DNA of 64,000 bases, taken from Ostrinia nubilalis. Lineage: Eukaryota; Arthropoda; Insecta; Lepidoptera; Crambidae. The stretch covers positions 8,586,001 through 8,650,000 of the forward strand of contig NC_087099.1 in assembly GCF_963855985.1 (NCBI RefSeq), in the 5' to 3' direction. Position 1 is the first letter of the stretch. The number at the start of each line of letters is the position of its first letter. The notes under the pieces were generated by a model that saw only the letters and a list, made by a program, of their open reading frames with translations, ran no database searches and was not told the origin of the DNA. Position numbers and translations under genes: made by a program. Below are positions 8,881 through 20,612 of the stretch, one piece after another.

Positions 8881-11800
8881 GTGTATGCAATTTTAGCAAT
8901 TAAGGAGTATTCTCTTTGCCAGTGGAAAACAAATATGTTTAACGCATTCGGAAACAAAGCGACGAATGCTTCTTATTTTTTTGGTTGAAAACGGAATGCT
9001 GTGTTAAACTCGATTCACACGCCTGACTGACAAAAGTATTAAATTAAGTTTGTTTATTGTCAACAAATCAAACGCTGTTTTGACAATTACCTTTTACCTA
9101 CTTATAATTGAATGAAAATATTTGATCATATTAGGTAAACAAGCATTAAACACGCAGGAGACAAATAAGAACTATAAACAAAACCGATTTTACTCTGAAA
9201 TGTTAACAAATAAAAATGTGTGCCATTTATTAAGGCGTAGTACTTAATTGGGCTTATAAATTACATTAAAAAAAACTTTGCGAAATTAATTTGTCATTCA
9301 AAAATATTTATTACCGCATTACCTAACATTCAAACTACAAACATTTTCCTTAATACACAATTATGATAATGTTGAGTGTTCGGGCAGCGTGTGTGAGCAT
9401 GTATACCTGTCGCCGTTCATTGCGGCCAAAACAAAGGCTGCCAACAACAAACAAAAACGTGATTTAGGGGAGTATAAAATGAAGGTACTGCGGTTTGTAT
9501 TATTCTCGAAATTATGATACGACAATACACATTGTGTGACACGGCTTCTTGGCCGTTTGTTCGTCAGTTAACACTCGGACTTTGTTGAAAACATTATACG
9601 GGCACGAGATATTTGACCCTTCCAAGCAATTTTACCGCTTAATTTCTCAGATACAATAAACAAATAAAAAATATTTACTTGAAAAATTGATTAAATAAAA
9701 GTCTTTGAAAAATGTAAAATATGTCGAAAGGAAGCTATTTATTTAGGTTAGATAGAAAAATACTCGTAACTATTTCTCAGATTAAAACTCCATAAAAAAG
9801 TAAGGGCTTGCTTCCTTTTTCATAACAATTTCTTGTGCTTTTATTAACTTTATCGAGGGAGGTTTTGTTTTGTAATAGAAACCGAGCCTTGGGAGAGTAA
9901 TCCATACATCTAGTGAATGAAACAACCCATTGTTTTGATCACCATTTGAAAAAATGGATTCTCTGAAAAAATACATAAATCAGTTAGTACATAATTAGCC
10001 AGTTGACACCAATGTCAAAAAAAAAGTGATTAAAGTCTACTTGAGAATCGCGTTTTCAGGGCTTATGTCTAATTAAAGGGTTAAAAGCTTCAAAAATATG
10101 AATTTATGAAACTTAACTCTTATTAACACTTGATTAATAATAATTTTACAGGCTTTTGTTCTAAAAAAGTAATATCGTGTAATCGTAGCTGTGGTAATAA
10201 AACAGTGTTTAATCCAGCACCGTTACTGCTATTAGTCACCGATGTTGCCAGTTTATAGCGTTTATAACTCCATCGGCGTCAACACGAACGGGTGACGTTA
10301 AAAATTATATTTTTTTAAACTCGCATGCGTTACTTAATCCAATAACTTAACCGCACACATTGGCTATAAATCTCCGTAGGCCGTGCGCGGCCTTTTAGCG
10401 TTGTACCGTGACCGTGTGTAACACGTGTGAATCGATATTTTCCGATAACTCGTTAAGAACGATCATTTCAATCGGTATTTTCGAAAACTTATCAGTAGAA
10501 AAAACATTGTTACTTACGTTACGTAGAGTGTTAATACTATGCTATGGTGACACTGCTGCTCGAATTTAACTACTTATTCGTAGCCTCAATTTAAGTTAAA
10601 ATTACGATTCCCTAAATATTAATAAAAGCACAATTTGGTAAACGTGGTGAAGGTCGGAGATACTAAGACCGCCCAATAAACGTCGGACTTGATAAAAGCT
10701 GCAAAGAGCCATGGCTTTCCCTAAAGTGTTTACGGTTTGCCTAAATTAACTGACTACGCTTCCGTAGTTCTGTTTTACCTACTGCGATTCGATTAAATCA
10801 TCGAGTAAGAAATCGAGTGAGTCGATTCTCACATCGCATCTCTTGTGTTACTAGAACTTTGTCGTTCCACATCATTTACCTCGCGACAGCTGCCGACGTA
10901 TAAACGACTTGATAACTGCTTTTATTTTGTTTCGCGAATATAACTTCGCCTTTAGAAATTTTCGCTCCGAGACAAAATGATGTTATGCGACCTCGAAAAT
11001 ATTCTGGAATCTAGTTTATGAAATCTTGTATACTTTTTGTTAGACGTCAATAGTCCTTTTCATGAATACTCCGGGGAATATTACGAATGTTTGATTAGGT
11101 TTTCTATGTTTTGAGAAATATTATATACCACAACGCTATTGAAGTAACTAGCTACAAGAACTTGGGTAACGACTGTTATTATTGTGTGTGGTATATTTTA
11201 TGATACACTAACTACTTGACCTGATTTCTCTTACGAGCTTTAACTACGTTAAACTGCGATATTATTATGACAAAATGGTAAAATCTTAGCTCATGTAACA
11301 TAAGTAGTCCTTAAGTAACATAGTATCAATTACGAAGTTTTAAAAAAGGAACTGCTTTGCTTTCAAACTGGTTGTTAACAGTAAACATAGTTAACTACAC
11401 AAAACAGACGATAATCTCACAAACGGAACACTGGGTAAACTTAGCAAATAGCGCAGTAAAGGCAAATAGATTTAACGAGATGCAACAATCGCTGGCGTGA
11501 TGTGTGCGAACGAATGCAGAGTTAATCATTGCAAACACACTTTTGTAGTTAATTTAAATATTCAAAGTCGGTAACTAGAGTTAACATAAACGTATTTTGT
11601 CTTTTATTTAGTCGTAATAAAATAAAACGCGAGTCTTCAGTCACTGAAACTATAAAAGGACTCAGGAGACACATTCTTCTCAACTCGAGTGTCAATCCAA
11701 AGTTACGACTAAAAGATTTTCATAACACATAAAAATACAACTCTGAAGATTACAAAGATTTAATATTACTTTCATAAAATATTTTAAAAGGCATCTACCG

Positions 11801-13975
11801 AAAAGAAAAGCGGACAAACGCTGCAAACCGCGAAACCTCAGCTTCAATACACAAAACAAATTTCGTTTATTATGTTGAGGCGATTCGCCGTTTTTTCACT
11901 TGTCCTAAAAGGGTTCTAGGAAAAGGATTTTTACGCTTCTTCAAACACGTTAAGGCGGAGGTAAGTGTGTGAGAAAGAAACAAGGTGCGGACCGCCATGC
12001 TCCGATGGATAATACACATAATGACCCATTACGTTTTACTTTCGGCTCTGTCCCTTAACATCCCGGTTTAACTACAGTTATCAACATTTATGCCGGTACC
12101 AGGCGTCGAGGTCGGTAAATACGAACCTCTTAAATTTAATGCCAGTCAAAAGCAATATAATACAGGATAGTAAAAAGGAGTTTTGATATTGCATACCTTT
12201 ATGAGATTCAGAGGTAAGTAGTCCATTTATTTTCAGATAAAAGATGTCCTATTGTACGGGGGAGCGATATACGAGTTAGGTGACTTAATAACTTTGTTAT
12301 AAAAAGGGCATAAACATGGCCCATAATAAGGTAGCGCCGCGGAGGGAGATGTTGCGGACATCGGCGATTCAGAGGAGCAATTGCGGTCTTTATCTAACGG
12401 GGACCTTGGAAATTGTTCCAGCTCTTTTGCTTTTATTTTTCGCTTACCTTTGTGTACATTTTCGCCGTCCCATCGCTCTGAATTAATTTCACGCCAGGGC
12501 GGGTCGTTTGTATTTCTTTTGTTTCTGAGGTGGGGACGCTTTTGGTGCCGGTTAGAGATATATTTGGGCCGTTAGCACATTGCGACAACTTTGAAGCTGG
12601 CTATTTATTTGCTTGTCTCAATAGATGCCGCGGCGCTCGTATTTCAGATTTAATCAACTCTGACAGCAGTGATTAACGTTACCTTTCGCATTCGTCGCTA
12701 CAGGCGGCAGAATTTCGACTTTATTTGAATGCTATTTTGTTTTGCGTGTGCTGCTGGATTGTATTGAACGGATTGGATTGGCAACGCGATATATAATCAA
12801 TTAGCTTGTCTCCAAATGTAACAAACACATTTCAGATTGACTCTCGAATAAATAATTAAGATATAATCAGGCATAATCATCCTATTCCTAACATCAAGAT
12901 ACCTTTTAGTCTAGAAAATTATCTTATAAATTACAAATCTTTTGCTAGAAAATAAGACAGTTTAAAACAGATGAAAATTGTACCAAAGCTACAGCTTTTC
13001 AAAGCTTAGACACATGAGAGGCCAGAGACGTAGAAATGTGAGGAATTTCATTTCAGTTTATATGAGACGATACGGCTAAGTAAAATCTTATAATTTTACT
13101 TAAAGTAGTGTAATTAGTTTCTTCGCGGTACAGAGTTTTCGCTTAAACTTACGTAGTACCTACATATTTATTTTATTTTAAATGTAGTACATATTACATT
13201 TAAAATCAAATAAGTAAATCTTTTTGGCTTACTTCTACCACCGTGCGGGTTTTGTACAAATGTAGATATTCCTATCTTCTAATTTAGCATTGTTTCAGAA
13301 TCATATTTTTGATATTAAACAATCAATTTAAAGTAGATATTTTTTTCGTCTTTCTGTGCTGCTGATTGGAATCAAAATTTCAATTCTCAATACCTTTCTT
13401 CAACCCTTAAACACGAGCAACTCGCAATCTTTAAAAACTCAAACAACAAAAAAGGTACGTGCACATTTATTGACAAAAGATTCAAAAGAGACAAACAAAC
13501 TTAAGACATAATATAATCAAGAAACCATTAATAAAAAAGTTTAAATTGATTCCTTAAAACCCCGTCGGCAACATTGACGAATTGTTTACGGAAGTATGTG
13601 AACACACGGCGAAGTGAATTAAGGGGTGGTAAGTACGAGTTCCATGCGCGGAGCTTAGGGCCTGGAGCGGAAGCGGGGAATCAAAATAAGTAAGTAAGAT
13701 CAAAGGCTAAAATGTTATTAGATAGAAATTAAACATTAACATATTATTATTTTTACCAAAATTGGTTGCTCACGAAGGTCCTAAAATAAAAGGACTCTAT
13801 TTGTTTATATTTTGCACAAAAAGTAGAGCTTGGTATGACAATTACTGAGAAGATGCCACGGGAACAGTCCGCGGACAATTTTTATCACGCGTGTTGTAAG
13901 TTTGAAAATACGTAGCTCTATGCCAAGCAAAACGAAAACGAGTGTTTGAATTGAATGATGTTATTAACAGAAAAC
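8881..13975. other. Long stretch without recognisable gene or element
   Basis: This AT-rich, probably intronic or intergenic DNA has occasional GC-richer patches (about 9365-9480, 10230-10440 and 12310-12580). None of them gives a protein I recognise. An open frame of about 60 codons ending in a donor-like GGAG/GTAAGT near 11960 was noted but is too weak to call. Confidence 0.4.
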
Positions 13976-14008
13976 AGCTACCACCTTACTGGGACATCTA
14001 AATCATCG
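13976..14008 (+). repeat. 33-bp direct repeat, copy 1
   Basis: The block AGCTA-N-CACCTTACTGGG... (33 bp, one mismatch, with the last 27 identical) recurs at 14192-14224, 216 bp away. The insert between them is richer in CpG than its surroundings. Confidence 0.8.
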
Positions 14009-14191
14009 TGTATAGTTACCAGCTTGACCATAATATAGAAGACTTGCCATCTATTTTAAGTTCCGCGCCAGCTCCGCGTGTGTATAAACGTAGCCTTACA
14101 CCTAGCGCGTGCGTCTCAAAACATGTGACTTATGGGCCGAAGTTGCGCGGCGGTGCGCCTGACACCTGCCAGTAATTAGCGCGCGAGTTAT

Positions 14192-14224
14192 AGCTAGCAC
14201 CTTACTGGGACATCTAAATCATCG
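14192..14224 (+). repeat. 33-bp direct repeat, copy 2
   Basis: Second copy of the block at 13976-14008, identical over its last 27 bases. See the paired entry. Confidence 0.8.
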
Positions 14225-14429
14225 CGTTACGTACTCGAAGGTGGCAAGATAATATACGCACCACATACAAGTACTTGTAGTACGTAGATAGCATACGCAC
14301 AGTCAAAACTTGGTAGCGATATTTTGTTTATTTTTTACATTTTACCGATATGAAAGTTTTCATTTCTTTGTAAAACACTGGTTCAACTTCAAGGTGTGGG
14401 AAATGTTCTTATGTCTCCAGGTAATCATC

Positions 14430-14590
14430 ACATTTCAGCTGCAGGACTTCCACTGCTGAACATAGTCCTCATGATTTAAAGATTGGCCGGTTGGTAGTGG
14501 CCTGCATCCACCTCTTTCCCGCAACCTTTACGGGGTCATCTGTCCACCTTGTGGGTGGACGTCCCACGCCAGTCTACAGTTGTTGCTTCA
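14430..14590 (-). pseudogene. RTE-like LINE, C-terminal remnant
   Basis: Minus-strand translation gives GRPPTRWTDDPVKVAG, then KRWMQA. In a shifted frame it gives EDYVQQWKS followed by a stop. This is the familiar C-terminal tail of RTE-type non-LTR retrotransposons in Lepidoptera (GRPPTRWTDDLVRVAG...AYVQQW). At least one frameshift lies between the two blocks, and everything upstream of the tail is missing. No function remains. Confidence 0.75.
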
Positions 14591-17500
14591 ATATTAATCG
14601 AGGTTACACTAACATTTAACTTGTTATTTATGTCTGAATTTTATGGAATTTTATGTAACCTATCCAAGCTAAAAAATACTACAGGTCATATCCCAAAATT
14701 AAGTTTTGCGTTTTAAAAAATAAAAACCGAAAACTTTCGTTCAAAATATATATTTTCATCAAAAAACGTTGGTGAGCGTTTAATTACGTTATACGTGTCT
14801 ATTAACCGGGTTGAAATTTAACAAAAATAAAGTGACAGCATCGTTATTTTAATCGATTCCGCCAAAACTCGCGGCTTCAAAAATTTAGCCACTAAAATGT
14901 AACTGGAAAGTAACTCCATTACCGTAATGGAAAACAGTGGGCTCTCTCGTTGGTAGATTTTTTTGCTTTGCCATCGCACCGATGCCGCACTGCAGTTACA
15001 GAAATACATGTATCAAAGCTCTCTTTCATTTGGATACGCGCAGCTGTAGCATCCAGGAAATATCGGCTTTTATTAACATTACACTCTGCCACAAATTATG
15101 AATGGATCCGGACCGGCACGGCTTTTACTGTAATCACATTAAAGGCGCTCTCGCAGAGCATTTTGCCATTTCACTTTGTAACTACAATAATTATACAGTC
15201 TATTAGTGCAATACAGAGTCAGTTTACGGCAACTCTGCTCAGCCTAACTTGACAGCTTAGTTTGAGTCCTAGTGTAAGTTAGGCCCAAGTTTTGTCTGAA
15301 GCGTAGGATGGAATATGGTTTAAGTAACTTGGAGCTATACAATTCAGTTTCGGTGTGCGTTTGTGGTCACTATTGTGTGGTTCGATTAATGTAATTAACC
15401 AAACCGAAGCGCTATAATTTACACTAAATTAGTATTGATTTGGTTCGTCAAAGGTTTACCAAAACAGTCTGATTTGAATGTCAACCTTTTGAAATAACAA
15501 TATCACAACACTTTTTTTCTGACGTCATCTAATCTAAGCTAAGTAGGCATAAAAGGAATAAAAGCATACCCTATCCATGATCCAATTCCATGGGCTATAA
15601 AAAGTTAGCGGGTTTATTATTATAGGTTTGAGTACCGTTCGTCTGGTTGCCTCAATGCAGGCACTAAACTAGTTGATGGGTTGTTTGTAATCTCTGCTAG
15701 CTCTAGCAATGCTAGCTCGCACACTGCAATGGAATATATCAAGTTTACTACTCCTCATGTAATCATGAAGCCAAACGTAATCTGAACCATCAATTTTGCT
15801 AAGGATTAGATAAATGTACCTAATTTATTATTTGAGCTTCTCATACATCTAGAAAACACTTCCTTTATTTTATTTTTTGTACCAGTAAACATGTGACATC
15901 TAGCAAAATGCAGAGGCGCACCCATTTTCAAACGCATCTAAATAACGCACCAATTCTTCGAAGCGCTCCTTTTAGTTGCGAATACTTAATTTCGCTAGCG
16001 CACCTAAAATGTGCGCTTCCAGGTAATACCTCAGCAAAATGTAGGTGTATATTTTTATCAACTCTCTTAACACGACACTTCACTACCCAACAACGTGAAG
16101 AGGATGGCGATAACCCGTGAACGTAGTACTAAAAGTACTAAAAGTGTTCCGAACTAGTATTGCACAGTACTCCACCTTCGTGATAAAAGCCTTTCTTTTA
16201 TTGCGTGTTCACAAACGTATGCAGTCTTCCGTTACGACCGCACGAAAATTAAGTTTTGCCCGCGCTACCCACGGTAACCCGAACAGTGTTGCCACAGCTC
16301 TAAATAGAAAAACATTATGTGAAAAATTGAATTAACAGCTGGGCCGCTTTACCCCGCGTTCGGTGCATACGTCATATCCGCTGGAAACTGTGAATCAGAT
16401 TTTGTACTTTATTTCATTCTGCTATGTACAGTCGACAATACATCAGACTGTACATTTTTGTTGCAAAATAGCAGCTATTATAATAACATAAAGTTTCCAT
16501 TGACATACTGTAGGTAGTCTAGACGCAGCCATTCGTCTACTTAATAGGTCTTTACCAAAGAGACCCAAAAAAGCAGTAACTAGGTCGTTACGAAGAAACG
16601 CAAAGTAAAAATCACTGAGCTAAATAATTGAAGAATAATAAAATCTTTTCGTTATGAAAGCTTCAGTCTAATTGAACAACATTCTCCTAGGAAGGATGGA
16701 AAAAACCCCTTAGGCGTCTAAAAGGAGTTTGTCAATTATATTTAAACATGGCTTTCGCGATGTAGAAATTAATAGACAGGATTAGATTGCCATGTAAGGT
16801 ATAGATGACACTGACAACATCGACTTATATTAAACACCAATTTGAGCTGCCTTAAACTATGCCAACAAGGCTATTATAACCCACAACTTGATTCTTATAT
16901 AAAAATAATATTAAAAACCAGACTAAAAAGTTTTTCGATAGCCATTATGGGCTGAATTTGGTGACTCGTAAAACGGCGAGCTCAAAATATCGTAGAAATG
17001 AAACAGGCAAAGAATTATATTTTCAAATCAGGTTTCAGTTTTAAAATAAAATTTTCCCCGGATGATTCAATGTTCACAAAATATTACAGTGTTCCCTGTA
17101 TAAAAATTGACGCAAACCAATTAAATGGTATTGTTTAACGTCAACATTTCCTCGAAACCTACTCCAAACCTGTAAGTAAAGTGAAATCGGATTATTCGTG
17201 TAAATAAATTTTTGTTAATTGCACTTCACTAGACGCGAAATGAATATCAATTAAGCAAATCAAAGGCGTTTTCGGAAAAGGAGATTCGTCTGAATAATAA
17301 TTCATGTCTGAGTTGTGTTTAAAGTTATCATAATTAACGTTTTAGTTCCAGCCGGCCTCGCTCGGATTCCAAACAAATTTCATTTATTTCCAAAAACATT
17401 GTCTTTGTTCGCGGACAATCATCTTATTTATCGATTCTTAACAGCCTCAGCTTTTGTTCCCCAAACCTAAATTGATTGAATAATTTAATTCCCATTGTTC

Positions 17501-18129
17501 TGTTTATTCCATACAACAAAATGATGCGATGACGAGGAAAATTCGTTTAATATCTTGTCTAGCAGAACATTTTTGTTCTTTAACAACTTTAACTTCTTTA
17601 AACTCTTAAAGTATGTTTGTTTTGTTATTTATCTTTTATTGTAATTTTCCACACCTAAGGAATTGAGAACAATGCCGTGTTTTTTTTGGAAAAGTAAAAT
17701 AGGACCACTCCCACTCTCCCCTTGGATGTCTTGAAAGTGGAATAAAAAAGTCAAATCAAAGATAATGACAATGTTGCTTAGACGAAGTAACTTCGAAAGG
17801 TAGTTAAACTTTTTGAAAGTTAAAAAAAAACAATTGTGTCCATTACTGACCACCGTGAAGCTTCAAATTGCCAGTACGATTTACATAAAGGTGAAAATCA
17901 TTTTGTGGTAGATATCTGTTGCTCGCGATAGTAATAAATTACAGTGGCAAGTAATAAAAGTGATGAATGCTGAGTTGTCGTGTCAAATTGACCAGTCCAC
18001 GCGTTCGATGTGGCATGTACTGTTCGGTACAATTGCATTAACACGTAAACCGAAACCTGAAGTTTTTTGATTGCCTGGACTGGACTGTAAAACCGAATAA
18101 TATTTATGAAAATTGTTTTCTTTCAAATT
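14591..18129. other. No gene recognised
   Basis: AT-rich sequence with several open frames of 60-100 codons (for example 14950-15252 and 15893-16335). None has a recognisable domain, plausible codon use or neighbouring exon signals. Confidence 0.4.
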
Positions 18130-18168
18130 CCCAAATAAATCTTGCCTTGCCACCACTTCGGGACAACA
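18130..18168 (-). repeat. LINE 3'-end fragment
   Basis: About 39 bases (cccaaataaatcttgcc... ending caccacttcgggacaacat) closely match part of the longer fragment at 39008-39047. Both are in the same orientation and belong to the same dispersed family. Confidence 0.6.
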
Positions 18169-18662
18169 TTATCTACTGTATTAGAGATCGGGGCACCATT
18201 AAATTACAGCAATTATATTTCAAACCAATCAACATATTCTTTTTATCTTTTTTTCAATTGAACAAGCTTGTTTGAACGATTGATTGATACACGCTTTCTG
18301 ATGCCAGTACGACAACGCAAACTCAGATTTGAACAAAAACTGTTGTAGCAAAAATTGATCCGAACCAAAACGGTTTCCCATTTCGGTGGTAAATCGAGCA
18401 GTCTAAAATCGGTGGTTCTTTTAAAATGCAGTTAAAACATGGACGAGGGACAAGCACGACGGTCACGTACCACCGCGTATTTTGCGCTTTCGATTATAAA
18501 GTCGGTGCGTGACTGTTTGTTCGTATACGATCAGTCCGGAATGTATCCGACGTGTGTTTATAGATCTATTTCGATGACTTTTAATAGGTGTCTGAGATAT
18601 TTTATAAGGAATTGAAAAAAATTGCCTATTAAAAAATTCATACACTTACACATAATATGTAC

Positions 18663-18688
18663 TTACAGTACGTATACTCGTACTGTAA
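18663..18688. repeat. Perfect short hairpin
   Basis: A 10-bp perfect stem (ttacagtacg/cgtactgtaa) encloses the 6-base loop tatact. Confidence 0.7.
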
Positions 18689-18689
18689 T

Positions 18690-18790
18690 ACATCCCGAGA
18701 CCCCCCCTCTCCCCCACGTGAGATTTAGTGAGGTTTTTGTTGACCCCCTCTCCCCCCTAAATGTCTCACGTAATTAATGAACGCCCCCAT
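18690..18790. repeat. C-tract repeat with inverted acgtgaga/tctcacgt
   Basis: There are two ccccctctcccccc tracts. One is followed by acgtgagattta and the other by taaatgtctcacgt, so the block is partly inverted. I recall similar phrases as dispersed in insect genomes but cannot name the family. Confidence 0.5.
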
Positions 18791-19000
18791 ACAGGTGTAG
18801 GTTTTTCAAAAAATTTACTGTATTGAGCCTAAAATCGTGACATTTGCTAATTGCCATGGATAAAACAAATGAGGGATAAGAATCGCACACAAAATAAGGA
18901 AAAGAAATAATTATTCTTGAATATTTTTATAATTAGGTAATTAGTTGTTGTAAACATGTAAGTGCGTTGTAATTCCTTCCTTTTATATCAAATAAAATAA

Positions 19001-19146
19001 CGCCCGTATTCACAAACGATGCTTACTTAAGTGAAGCAGCACATCGAACGCACAGCGTTTAATAGAGCTCTGTGATTGGTTCGCGTGTCACCCTGTGCGT
19101 CCACGCGCAGTGTGAGACCTCATAGTAATGTTTGTGAATACGGGCG
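19001..19146. mobile_element. PIF/Harbinger-like MITE (146 bp)
   Basis: Perfect 17-bp terminal inverted repeats, CGCCCGTATTCACAAAC, are flanked by TAA on both sides (18998-19000 and 19147-19149). A 3-bp TWA target is characteristic of PIF/Harbinger transposons. There is no coding capacity. Confidence 0.82.
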
Positions 19147-19204
19147 TAAGTCAGGTAAATCAATCCGAGAAATCGTTAATACTCCCAATAAAAGTAAATA
19201 CGGT

Positions 19205-19245
19205 CGAAAATACCGTACAGGCCGAATACTTTTCGGACAGGTGTG
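19205..19245 (+). repeat. Short dispersed repeat (gaatacttttcggaca)
   Basis: The segment caggccgaatacttttcgga recurs with one change at 29986-30012. It is probably a fragment of an uncharacterised dispersed element. Confidence 0.5.
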
Positions 19246-20495
19246 CTATATATAGGCGGGCGTTAATAGGTGCGTTGTCTCCGCTGCGTGGTTTGCCCAG
19301 ATTTACGAGTACATTTTACGGGCAATTTGCATAGTAGTAAATAACAGTTCTGTCGGTGCTTCGCCGCTTATTTAGACGTTATAAACTGATTACGCACTCG
19401 ATAACGCCACTCTACATGTAAATGTCTGACTCCAACACCACCGGAATATAACAATAAAGCTATTATAAATAACGCCGAACGCCACGCGATTTTGGTTAAG
19501 ATTAAGATGTTATGTTTTTATAGACGTGGAATACTGAAACATACGTCAATGGTGTTTGTCCGTAGAGTTCATTATTTCAAAGAAAGGCCTCCTAAAGATG
19601 AATCTTTATGAAGTTATTTTCTCGGAAAAAATACCTCGTACATTTACATTATTAATAGACTTTGAACCTACTTAACTTAATAGCGGTTGCGTATTACAAC
19701 ACACACAACATGGTGGCTTTATTATGATAACTACCAAAAATGTTCTGTTTGTTCAAACGTTGAATTCTTTGATACAAAATACGAATATCATTTACTTGTG
19801 TACTAGAAAATAATAATGTAATATGACTTTACTAAGTTTTGTTACTGGCAATCGAAATAAGTTATCTCCTAAATATTGTACCTATTGTCTGAGATCTAAA
19901 TCACATTTCATCAAAGATCGTTAAGAACTTTGAGCTAAATAAATATAAAACTTAATATTTGTCCCTCCTTCAAACCACTATATTATTTTCTCTCTCACAT
20001 TTTCATTTTGCGTTTTCTTATATTCCTTCATAGCACATTTAATTTGTTCTTCCAAATTAGGCCGACTGTCCACTGCTTGGTTTCAAGGAAATCCAATTCC
20101 GCTGGGCAATTAAGTTTTATTTTAATTACGCAAACATTTTTGTGCGGCATAGTTGTTTACTCTGCCCGCTGACCGAACGCAGGGAAATCGAGCGTACGCA
20201 TTTCCCAGTGATTGAGATTTTAACCTTGTTATGGCATGTTGATGAATTGGTTTGATTTAACTCTTTACGGTCAGTTTTACCACGTAATATACAATGTCAC
20301 GTCCACATAAATTGCTTGTAGTACAATTATTTTAACTCCATTGGGCAATGTAATACACTATTCAACTGAGGCACAATGTCACAAGTTAATTTGTTCGTGT
20401 ATACTTATTTCTAATAAAAATATGCCTACCTACAAAATAGCTAGGTATTCAGTTTTAAAAATTAATTAGGTAATCTATTTTGTCACTTTGTCAAA
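19246..20495. other. No gene recognised
   Basis: This is AT-rich sequence without credible frames or element boundaries. Confidence 0.4.
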
Positions 20496-20612
20496 CCAGT
20501 GCCTTATGTGGGACTTTCTCAAATGAGTGCCTCGGATGGGACTTGAATTTACGATCCTTTTGCTGGCTGAGTGATTACTCTGAATTCACACTGCACTATA
20601 GATACAATAACT
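20496..20612 (-). mobile_element. Possible tRNA-derived SINE fragment
   Basis: Minus-strand reading has a box-A-like part near 20600 and a box-B-like aaattcaagtccc near 20545. It continues into a gtcccacataaggcactgg stretch. The resemblance to known lepidopteran tRNA-headed SINEs is from memory, and neither a tail nor a target duplication was found. Confidence 0.3.

Noticed and set aside
11782..11962. Roughly 60-codon open frame ending at a GGAG/GTAAGT donor
   Set aside because: No acceptor or start with good context, no recognisable protein, and frames of this size are common by chance here.
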